From the NCBI RefSeq assembly GCF_001654965.1, contig NZ_LXEV01000003.1, positions 62,001 to 126,000 of the forward strand: a stretch of 64,000 nt of DNA, written 5' to 3'. The translations under genes and the position numbers were made by a program. This stretch comes from Proteus hauseri ATCC 700826. Its GTDB lineage: Bacteria; Pseudomonadota; Gammaproteobacteria; Enterobacterales; Enterobacteriaceae. Shown in pieces: positions 46,296-54,797 of the stretch (positions are counted from its first letter, which is position 1; each line of letters starts with the position of its first letter). The notes beneath the pieces are model-generated. The model was not told where the DNA came from and ran no database searches. It was given only the letters and a program-made list of their open reading frames with translations.

Positions 46296-47511
46296 TCAGA
46301 CACCTAATCGCCTTGGATTACTCTGTTCATTAGCATGGCGTGACTTACTTTATGATCGCAAGGTCGCGTTATGTATTGTGTTTTCATTGGTTTCTGTGAT
46401 TGCACCTTTACTTCTGCTATTTGGTTTGAAAAATGGCATTGTGACGCAGTTGCATCATCAATTACTCAACGATCCTCGTAACCTCGAAATTCGTATGTTA
46501 GGTAATGGCAATTACCCACCATCGTGGTTTGATGAAATTGCGCAAAAAAAAGAAGTTCGTTTTGTTATTCCTCTGACTCGTAGCCTAAATACACAAGCTG
46601 ATATTGTTATTGATGGCCAGCATTTTATTGATAATGCAGAAATTATTCCGACTGCGAAAAATGACCCATTATTAGAAGATGTCGCTATTCCACAAAATAA
46701 TGACACCTTGGTGCTCTCCGCCAACGCTGCGCAAAAACTCCAAGCCAATGTAGGGGATAATGTCCGTTTGTTTATCAGCCGTAAACTTAATGGCGTTAAT
46801 GAACGGGCTAAACGTACTTTTGTTGTTGGTGCCATTATCAGTGATAGCAAATTTTCAAGAGCGGCAGCATTTGTCTCTCTTGATGTATTAGTTGCAATGG
46901 AAGATTATCGCGACGGCTATCAAGTCCCCCTTTTTGGTATTAATGAGGGGGTTGAAGCAAAACCCCGCAATCAATTTGCTAAAGCCCGGCTTTATGCCAC
47001 TGACTTAGATGCTATCACCCCTTTAGATAACTGGTTTACGCAACAACATATCGATGTGATCACGCAAAAAAGCCAAATTGACTCGGTTAAAGCGATTAGT
47101 TATGTGCTGAATGTCATTTTTTCTGTCATTGCATGGGTTTCTTTATTGGGTTGTGTTGCATCTCTTATTGGTGCTTTTCTTGCCAATATTGACCGCAAAC
47201 GCAAAGATATGGCGGTATTGCGCTTATTAGGTTTTCGTCAATTTGCGGTTTCTTTATATATCGTACTGCAAGCCCTATTGTTAACCAGTCTCGCCTTTAT
47301 ATTAGCGCTAATGCTCTATGGCGTTGGCAGTCAGCTATTTACAACATTATTAGGTACCCATCTTCCTGAACAGGCATTTGTTTGCCAACTCACATTTTGG
47401 GATTTATTGATTGCAATGGGCAGTGCATTGCTCGTGGCATTAGTGGTTGCTGGCATTGGCGCATTACGCGCTGTCTCTATTCAACCCGCGGAGAGCTTAC
47501 GTGAAATTTAA
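46276..47511 (+). CDS. FtsX/MacB-type ABC permease (TagS-like)
   Basis: A 411-residue permease with the FtsX/LolC topology: one N-terminal span (about 24-45), a large periplasmic domain of some 220 residues, and three C-terminal spans. The periplasmic domain holds NPRN-like LNDPRNLEIRMLG and FxFIxL strands as in MacB_PCD. The GTG start at 46276 follows AGGAGG, overlapping the ATPase gene by 20 bases. It likely transduces ATP hydrolysis into movement of the periplasmic domain. TagS in Pseudomonas has the same role with TagT. Confidence 0.85.
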   Translation: MSLSNNNQTPNRLGLLCSLAWRDLLYDRKVALCIVFSLVSVIAPLLLLFGLKNGIVTQLHHQLLNDPRNLEIRMLGNGNYPPSWFDEIAQKKEVRFVIPLTRSLNTQADIVIDGQHFIDNAEIIPTAKNDPLLEDVAIPQNNDTLVLSANAAQKLQANVGDNVRLFISRKLNGVNERAKRTFVVGAIISDSKFSRAAAFVSLDVLVAMEDYRDGYQVPLFGINEGVEAKPRNQFAKARLYATDLDAITPLDNWFTQQHIDVITQKSQIDSVKAISYVLNVIFSVIAWVSLLGCVASLIGAFLANIDRKRKDMAVLRLLGFRQFAVSLYIVLQALLLTSLAFILALMLYGVGSQLFTTLLGTHLPEQAFVCQLTFWDLLIAMGSALLVALVVAGIGALRAVSIQPAESLREI

Positions 47512-49057
47512 TTTATCGCTATTAACTTTATCATTCACGCTGTTATCTAGCAGTTTCACAGCGTCTGCGGCGTGGGATAACAAGTTTGTTAATCCAAAAC
47601 CCCTCCCTGATGATGTGATTTTGCCCTTTCCTTGTGAAGGTTCCATGGTTTTTCGCCCAGTCACTATTCCACTTAGTCAGCCGCTACAAGATTACAGTGT
47701 GACACTAGGGCAAGAAGGTGATGAATGGGGATACTTAGAACAATCACGCGCTGAATATATTTCAGGCAGTTTTCCGCTAAAAACCAAAGAAAAAGGACGC
47801 TATTATTTACTGGCTAAATACCCGGTAACTGATTTGCAATTTAACGCAATGCAAAGTGTGATTAATGGTAAAGAGTGCCCAACAGCATCTAATAAATTAC
47901 GTTTGCCTAAAGTGAATGTGAGCTGGTATGAAGCAATGCAGTTTGCTGATCAATATAATCAGTGGCTAAGAAGTAAACATCCTGAAGCCCTACCCGTAGA
48001 AGATGGCACTAAAGGTTTTGCTCGTTTACCAACAGAAACTGAGTGGGAGTTTGCTGCTCGTGGTGGCTTAAAAGTATCTGCTTCAGAATTTCGTGATACT
48101 CGCTTTCCAATGCCTGAAGGCGCGAAAAACTATATTTGGTCAGCAGGAAGTCAATCCGCTAACGGCTCTTTACAACTCACTGGATTACTATCGCCAAACC
48201 CGTTGGGATTACACGATATGTTAGGTAACGCGGCTGAAATGATGTTTGAACCTTTTAGACTGAATAAACTCGACCGCTTACATGGTCAAGCCGGTGGCTT
48301 TATTGTACGAGGCGGAAGTTATTTAACACCAGAAAGCGATATGCGCAGCTCATGGCGTCAAGAAGAACCTTATTACACCAATACGGGTGCAAATAAAAAT
48401 AAATACACGGGTTTTCGTTTAGCGATTGTCGCGCCAACTTTAACGTCTAGAGACAAAATTAAAGAGATCGAAAAAGAGTGGCAGCAGTTAGGAAATGAAA
48501 AGCCGGCGAACAATAAATCGAAAGCCAATAGTGATAGCTCAATTAATAGTTTAAATACATTATCCACGCAAGTTGAAGATGAAGCGCTGAAAAAGCAATT
48601 GGCTGAGTTAAAAAATACCTTACGAGCCAATGCGCAACTGCGTGATGAACAACGAGATCAAGCAATTAGAACCTCATTGCAATTAGGTGCATTTCTGTGC
48701 ACTAAATTAAAAGATGATGGCGAATTTTATGACCGGCTCATTGCGCTTCATAATAAAAACTGCCCTGCTGGCACAAAAGATGCCACTTGTGAGCGTCGCC
48801 AAGAACAAGTTAACGAACACAAGAAAACACTCGATTTTGTTGTTAGCTATTACGCTGACACTTTGGTGGATATGGCAACAACCTATGATGCATCACTTGT
48901 GAAGCCTCAGGTTGATGTTGTCCGTCAACTCATGGAAGCAAGAGGAAAATCAAATTTAAATACGTACCTTTCAACTTATATGCAAGGGCTCCAAGGATAT
49001 TGGACAAATGGTAAGGTTTCACGGAACGAATGGCTTGAAGCGTGCAAAAAACAATAA
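47501..49057 (+). CDS. Periplasmic FGE-sulfatase-fold protein, probably non-enzymatic (TagR-like)
   Basis: A 518-residue exported protein. The signal peptide ends at FTASA. The FGE (SUMF1/formylglycine-generating enzyme) domain covers about residues 70-300, with TEWEFAARGG, GLHDMLGNAAEM, RGGSYLT (270-276) and GFRLA. The catalytic cysteines that active enzymes have just after RGGS are absent: the segment reads RGGSYLTPESDMR. It is thus probably a binding domain, as in T6SS TagR. The C-terminal ~200 residues are charged and coiled-coil prone, with six cysteines. I chose the GTG at 47501 (GGAGAG upstream), inside the permease gene end; the ATG at 47447 would bury the signal peptide. Confidence 0.82.
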   Translation: MKFNLSLLTLSFTLLSSSFTASAAWDNKFVNPKPLPDDVILPFPCEGSMVFRPVTIPLSQPLQDYSVTLGQEGDEWGYLEQSRAEYISGSFPLKTKEKGRYYLLAKYPVTDLQFNAMQSVINGKECPTASNKLRLPKVNVSWYEAMQFADQYNQWLRSKHPEALPVEDGTKGFARLPTETEWEFAARGGLKVSASEFRDTRFPMPEGAKNYIWSAGSQSANGSLQLTGLLSPNPLGLHDMLGNAAEMMFEPFRLNKLDRLHGQAGGFIVRGGSYLTPESDMRSSWRQEEPYYTNTGANKNKYTGFRLAIVAPTLTSRDKIKEIEKEWQQLGNEKPANNKSKANSDSSINSLNTLSTQVEDEALKKQLAELKNTLRANAQLRDEQRDQAIRTSLQLGAFLCTKLKDDGEFYDRLIALHNKNCPAGTKDATCERRQEQVNEHKKTLDFVVSYYADTLVDMATTYDASLVKPQVDVVRQLMEARGKSNLNTYLSTYMQGLQGYWTNGKVSRNEWLEACKKQ

Positions 49058-49084
49058 CATTGACTTGAGATAGATGGGTGTGAA

Positions 49085-49768
49085 ATGAAAAAGCGGTTAA
49101 TGGCTGTGCTTGGCTTAAGTACTGTGTTGGTCTTATCGGGATGTCAAAGCAATAATGGCGCAGATCCTCGTATCACCAACAATAGCGATATGGAGTTCTT
49201 CAGCAAATCAGGTATTACAGCTTGTGCTGGTGGTGCTGCTATTGGTGCTCTAGGTTGCTTAGTATCAAATTCAAGTAACAAAGGCGCATGTATGCTTATC
49301 GCCGCAGTTGCTGGCTGTGGTGTGGGTATTGGTGCTAACGCCTATTTAGATAATAAACGTAAAGATTATTCTTCTAAGGAAGAGATGCTTAACTCGATGA
49401 TTGCTGATATTAAAAAAGAGAATCAGCATTTACAAAGTGCATCTAATGCGGCAAGAGCGGTCATTGATGACGACAAAAAAGCATTAGCTAAAATCGAGCA
49501 AGATATGAAGCAGCAACGCTTAAATAAAGCGGCAGCTGAAAAACAATTAAAAGGTATCGATGCCAATATCGCCGCTTTGCGTTCTCGTTTATCTGATATG
49601 ACAAAACGTGAAGCAGAATGGCGAGATATTGCGGCTAAAAGTCGTGATGACGGTATAAAAACAGCGCAACTTGATAAGCAAATCACTGGGATGAAACAAC
49701 AAGTAGCCTCTTTACAAGAAGAGCTAGATAGCCTCTACTCTCAACGCACTGCAATAAGACTTAGTTAA
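49085..49768 (+). CDS. Outer-membrane-type lipoprotein with glycine-zipper and coiled coil
   Basis: A 227-residue lipoprotein with lipobox LSGC (Cys20). The residue after Cys is Gln, so sorting to the outer membrane is likely. Residues 42-80 are a Gly/Ala-rich glycine-zipper segment (CAGGAAIGALGCL and AVAGCGVGIGANAY) that may insert in or lie on the membrane. Residues 95-225 are a long coiled coil in which heptads of Leu/Ala are visible. Similar domain orders occur in TagQ-like and OmpA-associated lipoproteins, but I cannot assign a family. Confidence 0.75.
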   Translation: MKKRLMAVLGLSTVLVLSGCQSNNGADPRITNNSDMEFFSKSGITACAGGAAIGALGCLVSNSSNKGACMLIAAVAGCGVGIGANAYLDNKRKDYSSKEEMLNSMIADIKKENQHLQSASNAARAVIDDDKKALAKIEQDMKQQRLNKAAAEKQLKGIDANIAALRSRLSDMTKREAEWRDIAAKSRDDGIKTAQLDKQITGMKQQVASLQEELDSLYSQRTAIRLS

Positions 49769-49779
49769 AAAGGATGATA

Positions 49780-50268
49780 ATGAAACTTTTACCTCTCTCC
49801 CTTGTGGGTATGACACTACTGTTAAGTGGTTGTGTAACAAATCCAGCAGATTGCGACCCTACCACAGGTGATGTCAGTATTATTACAAAATTTAATTGTA
49901 ATTATTCAGGCACTTATGATAATCGCATAGAGCAGAAAAAAGCTGTCTTAGGTAATGAACAAGCATTAAATATTGAGTTTAAAGCCGTACTTGCTGCTAT
50001 TGAGAAAGAAAAACAGCAAAGCAATGCTGATTTAAAAACGCAACAAGCTAATCAACGTGCTTTAAATCAATCAATGAATAATTTGTTAAATCAAATTCGC
50101 CAAAAAACCAAAGGCCAAAGTGATATTCAAAAACAAATTGATGATATTGATAAAAGAATGAAAGCTGTACAAAACAATCCATCAAAATCTGTGATGGAAA
50201 AACAGCTCGAGTTAGAAGGTCTACAAAATAAAGTGATCGATTTACAAAGTGATTTAGGGCTGAAGTAA
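49780..50268 (+). CDS. Small coiled-coil lipoprotein
   Basis: A 162-residue lipoprotein with lipobox LSGC (Cys18), Val at the next position. Residues 60-160 are Gln/Lys-rich and likely a coiled coil. The ATG at 49780 is preferred over that at 49774, which overlaps the AAAGGA ribosome site. It is the last gene of the locus, 11 bases after the previous lipoprotein. A paralogue-like pairing of two lipoproteins suggests they work together at the outer membrane. Confidence 0.75.
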   Translation: MKLLPLSLVGMTLLLSGCVTNPADCDPTTGDVSIITKFNCNYSGTYDNRIEQKKAVLGNEQALNIEFKAVLAAIEKEKQQSNADLKTQQANQRALNQSMNNLLNQIRQKTKGQSDIQKQIDDIDKRMKAVQNNPSKSVMEKQLELEGLQNKVIDLQSDLGLK

Positions 50269-50274
50269 AATACT

Positions 50275-50308
50275 TTATAACTCCTCATATAATTTATGGG
50301 GAGTTATA
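50275..50308 (+). terminator. AT-rich hairpin after the srf locus
   Basis: TTATAACTCC (50275-50284) pairs with GGAGTTATAA (50299-50308), loop 14 bases. No T tract follows, so termination is uncertain. Confidence 0.4.
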
Positions 50309-50478
50309 ATTAAAAAAATATAGTTAATTATAATGCTGACACTAAATAAATTCTAAATTCGTGATGTGTTTTTTATAAAAAACACAGTTATCAAATTAAA
50401 GAACCTTTTTTAATATCCTAAAAAATATCCTCATTACTATAATCCCGCTTCTTTACAATTAATAAAGGGATATAACAA

Positions 50479-51042
50479 ATGAAAAAACAATTGCTATCAG
50501 CTTTACTTATCACAGGTTTATTTTCTATTTCTTCTGCCAATGCACATGATGATCTACAATTTGGTAAAACAACGCTTTCTGCGGGTTATTCACAAATAAA
50601 AATGGAAGGTCAAAATCCAATGCATGGCGGTGTTATTTCACTTCGTCAAGAACTCAATAAACAATTTGGCATTTTAGCAACAACCACCTATACCCAGAAC
50701 GAATATGATTTAGATAAATCATTCAAAAGAGTATTAAAAGACATTAATACTCGTTATTATTCTGTTATGACAGGACCTACTTTACGCTTAAATGATTATT
50801 TCAGTGTTTATGGTGTTGCGGGTATCAGTCAAATACAATTTAAAAATTTAGATAAAAGCGAATTTAATAAAAATAAAATTAAAAAAAATGCATTTAGCTG
50901 GGGTGCAGGTATTATGATTAACCCAACTGAAATGCTGTCTATTTCTTTAGGCTATGAAAATAGCCGCTATAAATTTAGTGAAATTGCTAAAAATAAAATG
51001 ATTATCGATGGCTTTATTGCCAATGTTGGTTATCGTTTTTAA
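50479..51042 (+). CDS. Ail/Lom-like outer-membrane beta-barrel protein
   Basis: A 187-residue protein with a signal peptide (MKKQLLSALLITGLFSISSANA). The mature part of about 165 residues alternates hydrophobic and polar residues in eight strands and ends in VGYRF, the terminal aromatic residue being a BAM recognition signal. The strand pattern TLSAGYSQIK, YYSVMTGPTLRLND and YSVYGVAGIS resembles Ail/OmpX/Lom porin-like barrels. Family members mediate adhesion or serum resistance, but none of the diagnostic loops is conserved enough to claim that here. Confidence 0.7.
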   Translation: MKKQLLSALLITGLFSISSANAHDDLQFGKTTLSAGYSQIKMEGQNPMHGGVISLRQELNKQFGILATTTYTQNEYDLDKSFKRVLKDINTRYYSVMTGPTLRLNDYFSVYGVAGISQIQFKNLDKSEFNKNKIKKNAFSWGAGIMINPTEMLSISLGYENSRYKFSEIAKNKMIIDGFIANVGYRF

Positions 51043-51049
51043 TCACAGC

Positions 51050-51084
51050 AAGCACATATTATTAATATAGTATGTGCTTATTTT
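51050..51084 (+). terminator. Terminator of the OMP gene
   Basis: AAGCACATA (51050-51058) pairs with TATGTGCTT (51071-51079), then ATTTT. It starts 8 bases after the stop. Confidence 0.8.
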
Positions 51085-51115
51085 AGTTAAAATAATACGA
51101 TAACATTTACTCAAA

Positions 51116-51149
51116 TAAAAACGCCTCTGCTTTATATAAACACAGAGGC
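51116..51149 (-). terminator. Terminator of the chb operon
   Basis: On the minus strand GCCTCTG (51149-51143) pairs with CAGAGGC (51129-51123), then GTTTTT. It is about 70 bases after the chbG stop. Confidence 0.8.
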
Positions 51150-51217
51150 AAATTAAAAACCAAAATGAATCACACCAGGGTATAACACTAATACATCCGT
51201 TTTAAAGACCTACACGA

Positions 51218-51979
51218 TTAAATTAAATTTTGATAAGTCCCTAATTGATATCCTCGCTCTACTATTGCTTTTTTTAACGATAATTCTGTTAATACGTCAA
51301 GCTCCACTAAACGTTGAAAACAATAACCGCTTGCACGTAATGGATTATCAATAAACGCGGGATGCGTCATCACCTCTAAAGAATGCTCATTACGCGCTAA
51401 TGATCCATCAAGTACTTTTAAAAACAGTGCTTGTGATATTTCATCACCATAAAATTGGCTATCAAAACCATCGCTACTTAAAACACCTTGAGTATCAATA
51501 GCACCTTGTTTTGCCAAAGGTCTATCCACTCGTAATGGCAGTGATTTTTCTTTTGCAAACTCCGCAACAATAGGGAAAATTTGCTTAAACATATGCACAT
51601 GATGGTGGCTATCAATATGGTCTGGTTCACAAGCAAAAATATCGATAAAACGCTGATATTGAGCCTGTAATTCAATGCGTATTTCATCTAAAGGTAAATC
51701 ACCCTCTTCTGCCATCTGCCAAACCCACTTACCTAATACACCCTCACGCGTTAAAGAGGATAAAGGAGACAGCGGCTTACCCATTGTCAGCGTAAAATGA
51801 AGCCCTACACCCAAGTTAGGTAACTCTTTACGTAATTGCGCTGCATGTTCAATGCCTTCGGCGTTAACTAATGCGGTTGTTGATGTCACCACACCATAAC
51901 GATGACACTCTGCAATGCCGTAGTTTTGTCCCTTGCTAAGCCCGAAATCGTCTGCATTAACAATCAATAAACGCGCCAT
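51218..51979 (-). CDS. chbG: ChbG, chitooligosaccharide monodeacetylase
   Basis: A 253-residue YdjC-family metal-dependent deacetylase. Metal and catalytic residues sit in NADDFGLS near the N-terminus and in [10 protein letters not shown] in the middle. ChbG removes one acetyl group from chitobiose-6-phosphate or chitotriose-6-phosphate, producing the inducer recognised by ChbR and the substrate for ChbF. It is last in the chbBCARFG operon. AAGGAGACAAA precedes the ATG. Confidence 0.93.
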   Translation of the reverse strand: MARLLIVNADDFGLSKGQNYGIAECHRYGVVTSTTALVNAEGIEHAAQLRKELPNLGVGLHFTLTMGKPLSPLSSLTREGVLGKWVWQMAEEGDLPLDEIRIELQAQYQRFIDIFACEPDHIDSHHHVHMFKQIFPIVAEFAKEKSLPLRVDRPLAKQGAIDTQGVLSSDGFDSQFYGDEISQALFLKVLDGSLARNEHSLEVMTHPAFIDNPLRASGYCFQRLVELDVLTELSLKKAIVERGYQLGTYQNLI

Positions 51980-52018
51980 TTTGTCTCCTTTTTACTTATT
52001 TTCGCATCATTTTAATGA

Positions 52019-53374
52019 TTAATGAGTACTCTTTTCTAACTGTGCTATTGCTTTAGCAAAATTAGGTAGATGCGCTTTATGTGCTAATAATAATTCTCGC
52101 GTTAATACTTCAGCATCTTTATCTGAAAGCACTAATGGTGTTAAATTCATTGCCAATAATGCATCATTTAATTCACCTGTTATTGCTGCTTTACTTGCTG
52201 CAATTTCAAAACCTTTAATGGTATGAATTAAACCCATTACTTTCTCATCAAAATGCGTTAAACGCGGGTGTGGTTTAGCGCCATCGCGCCCTAAAATAGC
52301 TGTAACTTCTATCGACCAATCCGCAGGAATATTATCAATATGCCCATGATGTGGAATATTGACATAATGCTCAGCTTGTTTGTCGTTATAGATGGCATTA
52401 ATAACTTCACATGCAGCATCGGAATAATATGCACCACCGCGTAATTCAAGCTCTTTAGGTTTGATATTTAAGTCCGGATCTTTATAAAGGTCGAATAATT
52501 GTTTTTCGACTTTTTGCACCACTTTAGCGCGAGCACCGCCTTTATAATATTCACCCATTTCTATTGCTAGCATCTCTTTTTGCTTAAAGTAATACAGCAA
52601 ATAAGAACACGGCAGCATATTAAGAGAACGAATTAATCCTTCACTAAATGGTAAATCAAAAATATTTTTTACTGAGCCCGCAGTTAATGTGCCAGAAGCA
52701 ACACCATCTAATAACTCAGGGAAACGAGACTGACCATTTACAATTACATCCTTAATAAACACCATGTGATTTAAACCAAATAAATCAATAGAAAGCTCAT
52801 CTTTATCTGTAAGATCCAGAACATCTGTAATAAACATCTTCATACCAATAGGAATATTACAAACACCAATAAACTGCTTAAAATTGGTATGACGATAAAC
52901 GGCTTCTGTCACCATGCCTGCTGGATTAGTGAAGTTAATAATCCACGCATTTGGGCATATTTCTTCAACATCTTTAATAATGTCAAAAATAACGGGAATA
53001 GTACGTAAACCTTTAAATAAACCACCTGCGCCATTAGTTTCTTGACCTAAATAACCATGACTTAAAGGAATAGACTCATCAAGTTCTCTCGCTTTTAATT
53101 GCCCGACACGTAATTGTGTTGTGACAAAATCGGCATTTTTTAATGCTTCACGACGATTTAATGTTTTATGAATAGTTAAAGGAATACCCGCTTTTTTTAC
53201 CATCCGCTGGCAAAGCTCAAAAATAATATCGAGCTTTTCTTTACCCTCAGCAACATCCACTAACCACAGCTCTGTAATAGGTAACTCATGGTAGCGTTTA
53301 ATAAAGCCTTCTAACAACTCAGGTGTATAGCTACTTCCACCACCAATGGTAACCACTTTTAATTTATGACTCAT
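52019..53374 (-). CDS. chbF: ChbF, 6-phospho-beta-glucosidase (GH4)
   Basis: A 451-residue NAD- and metal-dependent GH4 glycosidase. The NAD fold starts GGGSSYTPELLEGF; the metal site includes the Cys of VCNIPIG and His of GLNHMVF, with the NFTNPAGMVTEA catalytic region. It hydrolyses the phosphorylated disaccharide after import by ChbABC. The length equals E. coli ChbF. It lies 160 bases after chbR with a small hairpin in the gap. Confidence 0.95.
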   Translation of the reverse strand: MSHKLKVVTIGGGSSYTPELLEGFIKRYHELPITELWLVDVAEGKEKLDIIFELCQRMVKKAGIPLTIHKTLNRREALKNADFVTTQLRVGQLKARELDESIPLSHGYLGQETNGAGGLFKGLRTIPVIFDIIKDVEEICPNAWIINFTNPAGMVTEAVYRHTNFKQFIGVCNIPIGMKMFITDVLDLTDKDELSIDLFGLNHMVFIKDVIVNGQSRFPELLDGVASGTLTAGSVKNIFDLPFSEGLIRSLNMLPCSYLLYYFKQKEMLAIEMGEYYKGGARAKVVQKVEKQLFDLYKDPDLNIKPKELELRGGAYYSDAACEVINAIYNDKQAEHYVNIPHHGHIDNIPADWSIEVTAILGRDGAKPHPRLTHFDEKVMGLIHTIKGFEIAASKAAITGELNDALLAMNLTPLVLSDKDAEVLTRELLLAHKAHLPNFAKAIAQLEKSTH

Positions 53375-53387
53375 AAAATACTCCCAT

Positions 53388-53405
53388 ACAGCATAATAAT
53401 GCTGT
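53388..53405 (-). other. Hairpin just upstream of chbF
   Basis: ACAGCAT (53388-53394) pairs with ATGCTGT (53399-53405) around a 4-base loop, 14 bases before the chbF start on the minus strand. It may affect chbF translation or mRNA stability. Confidence 0.4.
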
Positions 53406-53534
53406 TATTTGTGTATTAATGGTGAATTTAAGGCGTAAAAGCCCCTAAGAAAAATCAATTAATTTTTCTTTTCATTTCAATGGCTAAATAAAATCAATTT
53501 ATTGATTGATTAAATTTTTACGCTTAATAATGAA

Positions 53535-54392
53535 TTAATTTGTTTCTTTAATACTGTATAAATTTTTTCGATAACTATTTGGTGTTAGCGAAGTAACCTT
53601 TTTAAAGGTTTTAATAAATAAACTTGGGCTGCTATAGCCAGAATCGAAAGCAATATCCGTTACCGAATAGTTGGTTATTTCCAACTGTTTTTTAGCAAAG
53701 TTAATCCTAATATCATGAATAATTTGCATTGGTGTTTTATCGTAATAACGTCGCGTCGCTCTGGTTAAATATTCTTGTGATTTCCCTGATAACATCACCA
53801 TATTAGCTAAAGCATTTTCACCAAATTTCTGTTTATCGTGCATTTCTGCTACCGTATCCCTTAGCCATAAAGGAATATCATCTTCGATACGATTATCTCT
53901 ATGATGTCGTAGACGGTTAACCACATTGAAGGTGACTATTTCGATAAATTCATTAAATTCAGTATGACGAAAATTTAATGAACTAATAACGGATTCAATA
54001 TAAGAAAGAAATTCATTTTTTAGTTCATAAACTTGTGATGCAATAAAATAAGAAGGCAATAAAGAAGAATAATGTTTTTCAAAAAAAGATTTACTAATAC
54101 CCACATTTAAAATACGAGTCGCACCAAATTCATAAAAACTTTGATGATGAGAACCTATAGGAATAAAAACAAAGTTCCCACGTTCTAATAAAATCTTTTT
54201 ACCGTTAATCTCTTGATAATAGCGCCCCGTTAAAACAATGGTGAATTCATAATAGTCATGTTGATGCAATCCGCTGACACTTTCCGTTTTATTATAAATA
54301 AACACATGAAAGTTTTTGCCATTAAATAGCTGGTCCTCATAGACCATACGTATTTCGCTTTGTGCTTTTAATGACTCCACCACCCTATTCAT
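53535..54392 (-). CDS. chbR: ChbR, AraC-family regulator of the chb operon
   Basis: A 285-residue AraC-type protein. The N-terminal cupin domain includes [15 protein letters not shown] and a [12 protein letters not shown] strand pair; the C-terminal double HTH covers about residues 180-275, with [19 protein letters not shown]. In E. coli ChbR represses chb without inducer and activates it with mono-deacetylated chitobiose-phosphate, jointly with NagC and CRP. The gene starts about 2 bases after chbA stops. Confidence 0.92.
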   Translation of the reverse strand: MNRVVESLKAQSEIRMVYEDQLFNGKNFHVFIYNKTESVSGLHQHDYYEFTIVLTGRYYQEINGKKILLERGNFVFIPIGSHHQSFYEFGATRILNVGISKSFFEKHYSSLLPSYFIASQVYELKNEFLSYIESVISSLNFRHTEFNEFIEIVTFNVVNRLRHHRDNRIEDDIPLWLRDTVAEMHDKQKFGENALANMVMLSGKSQEYLTRATRRYYDKTPMQIIHDIRINFAKKQLEITNYSVTDIAFDSGYSSPSLFIKTFKKVTSLTPNSYRKNLYSIKETN

Positions 54393-54393
54393 C

Positions 54394-54741
54394 TTATTTT
54401 ATCTTCTCATGTAATTCGATTAATTCCGTAACCAGCTCTCTTGCTAACATAGAGGTCATTAAATGATCTTGTGCATGTACTAATACTAAGCTGACTTTGG
54501 TTTTTCCTAATCCTTGGTCATCGCCAATTAAGCGCGTTTGAATTTTATGGGCTTCATTTAATGCTGCGCGAGATTGCTCCATTAATTTTCTTGCGCCCTC
54601 AAAATCACCTTCTTTGGCTTTTTTTAATGCACCATAAGCCACGCTACGCGCTTGCCCTGAATTAATAATAAGCCCCATAACTATCTCTTCAAATTCATCT
54701 TCTGTTACTGAACTGTCTTCGGCATTTTCAATATCTAACAT
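54394..54741 (-). CDS. chbA: ChbA, chitobiose PTS EIIA
   Basis: A 115-residue lactose/cellobiose-type EIIA. The phosphorylated His is at residue 89 in LVHAQDHLM, the same position as in E. coli. Three helices form the trimeric fold, and an N-terminal extension [11 protein letters not shown] resembles the E. coli one. It passes phosphate from HPr to ChbB. GAGGAAATACG precedes the ATG. Confidence 0.94.
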   Translation of the reverse strand: MLDIENAEDSSVTEDEFEEIVMGLIINSGQARSVAYGALKKAKEGDFEGARKLMEQSRAALNEAHKIQTRLIGDDQGLGKTKVSLVLVHAQDHLMTSMLARELVTELIELHEKIK

Positions 54742-54762
54742 CGTATTTCCTCTTTGACTTTT

Positions 54763-54786
54763 AGGTGCAGAGAAAACTCTGCACCT
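54763..54786 (-). other. Intercistronic hairpin between chbC and chbA
   Basis: AGGTGCAGAG (54763-54772) pairs perfectly with CTCTGCACCT (54777-54786) around a 4-base loop, giving a very stable stem. No T tract follows on the minus strand. It probably sets mRNA ends between permease and EIIA. Confidence 0.65.
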
Positions 54787-54797
54787 ATTTTTCTAAC

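Noticed and set aside
33310-50268. Type VI secretion locus
   Set aside because: Only Tag/PpkA-like accessory parts are present. No Hcp, VgrG, TssB/C sheath, TssJLM, ClpV, PAAR or Fha protein is seen.
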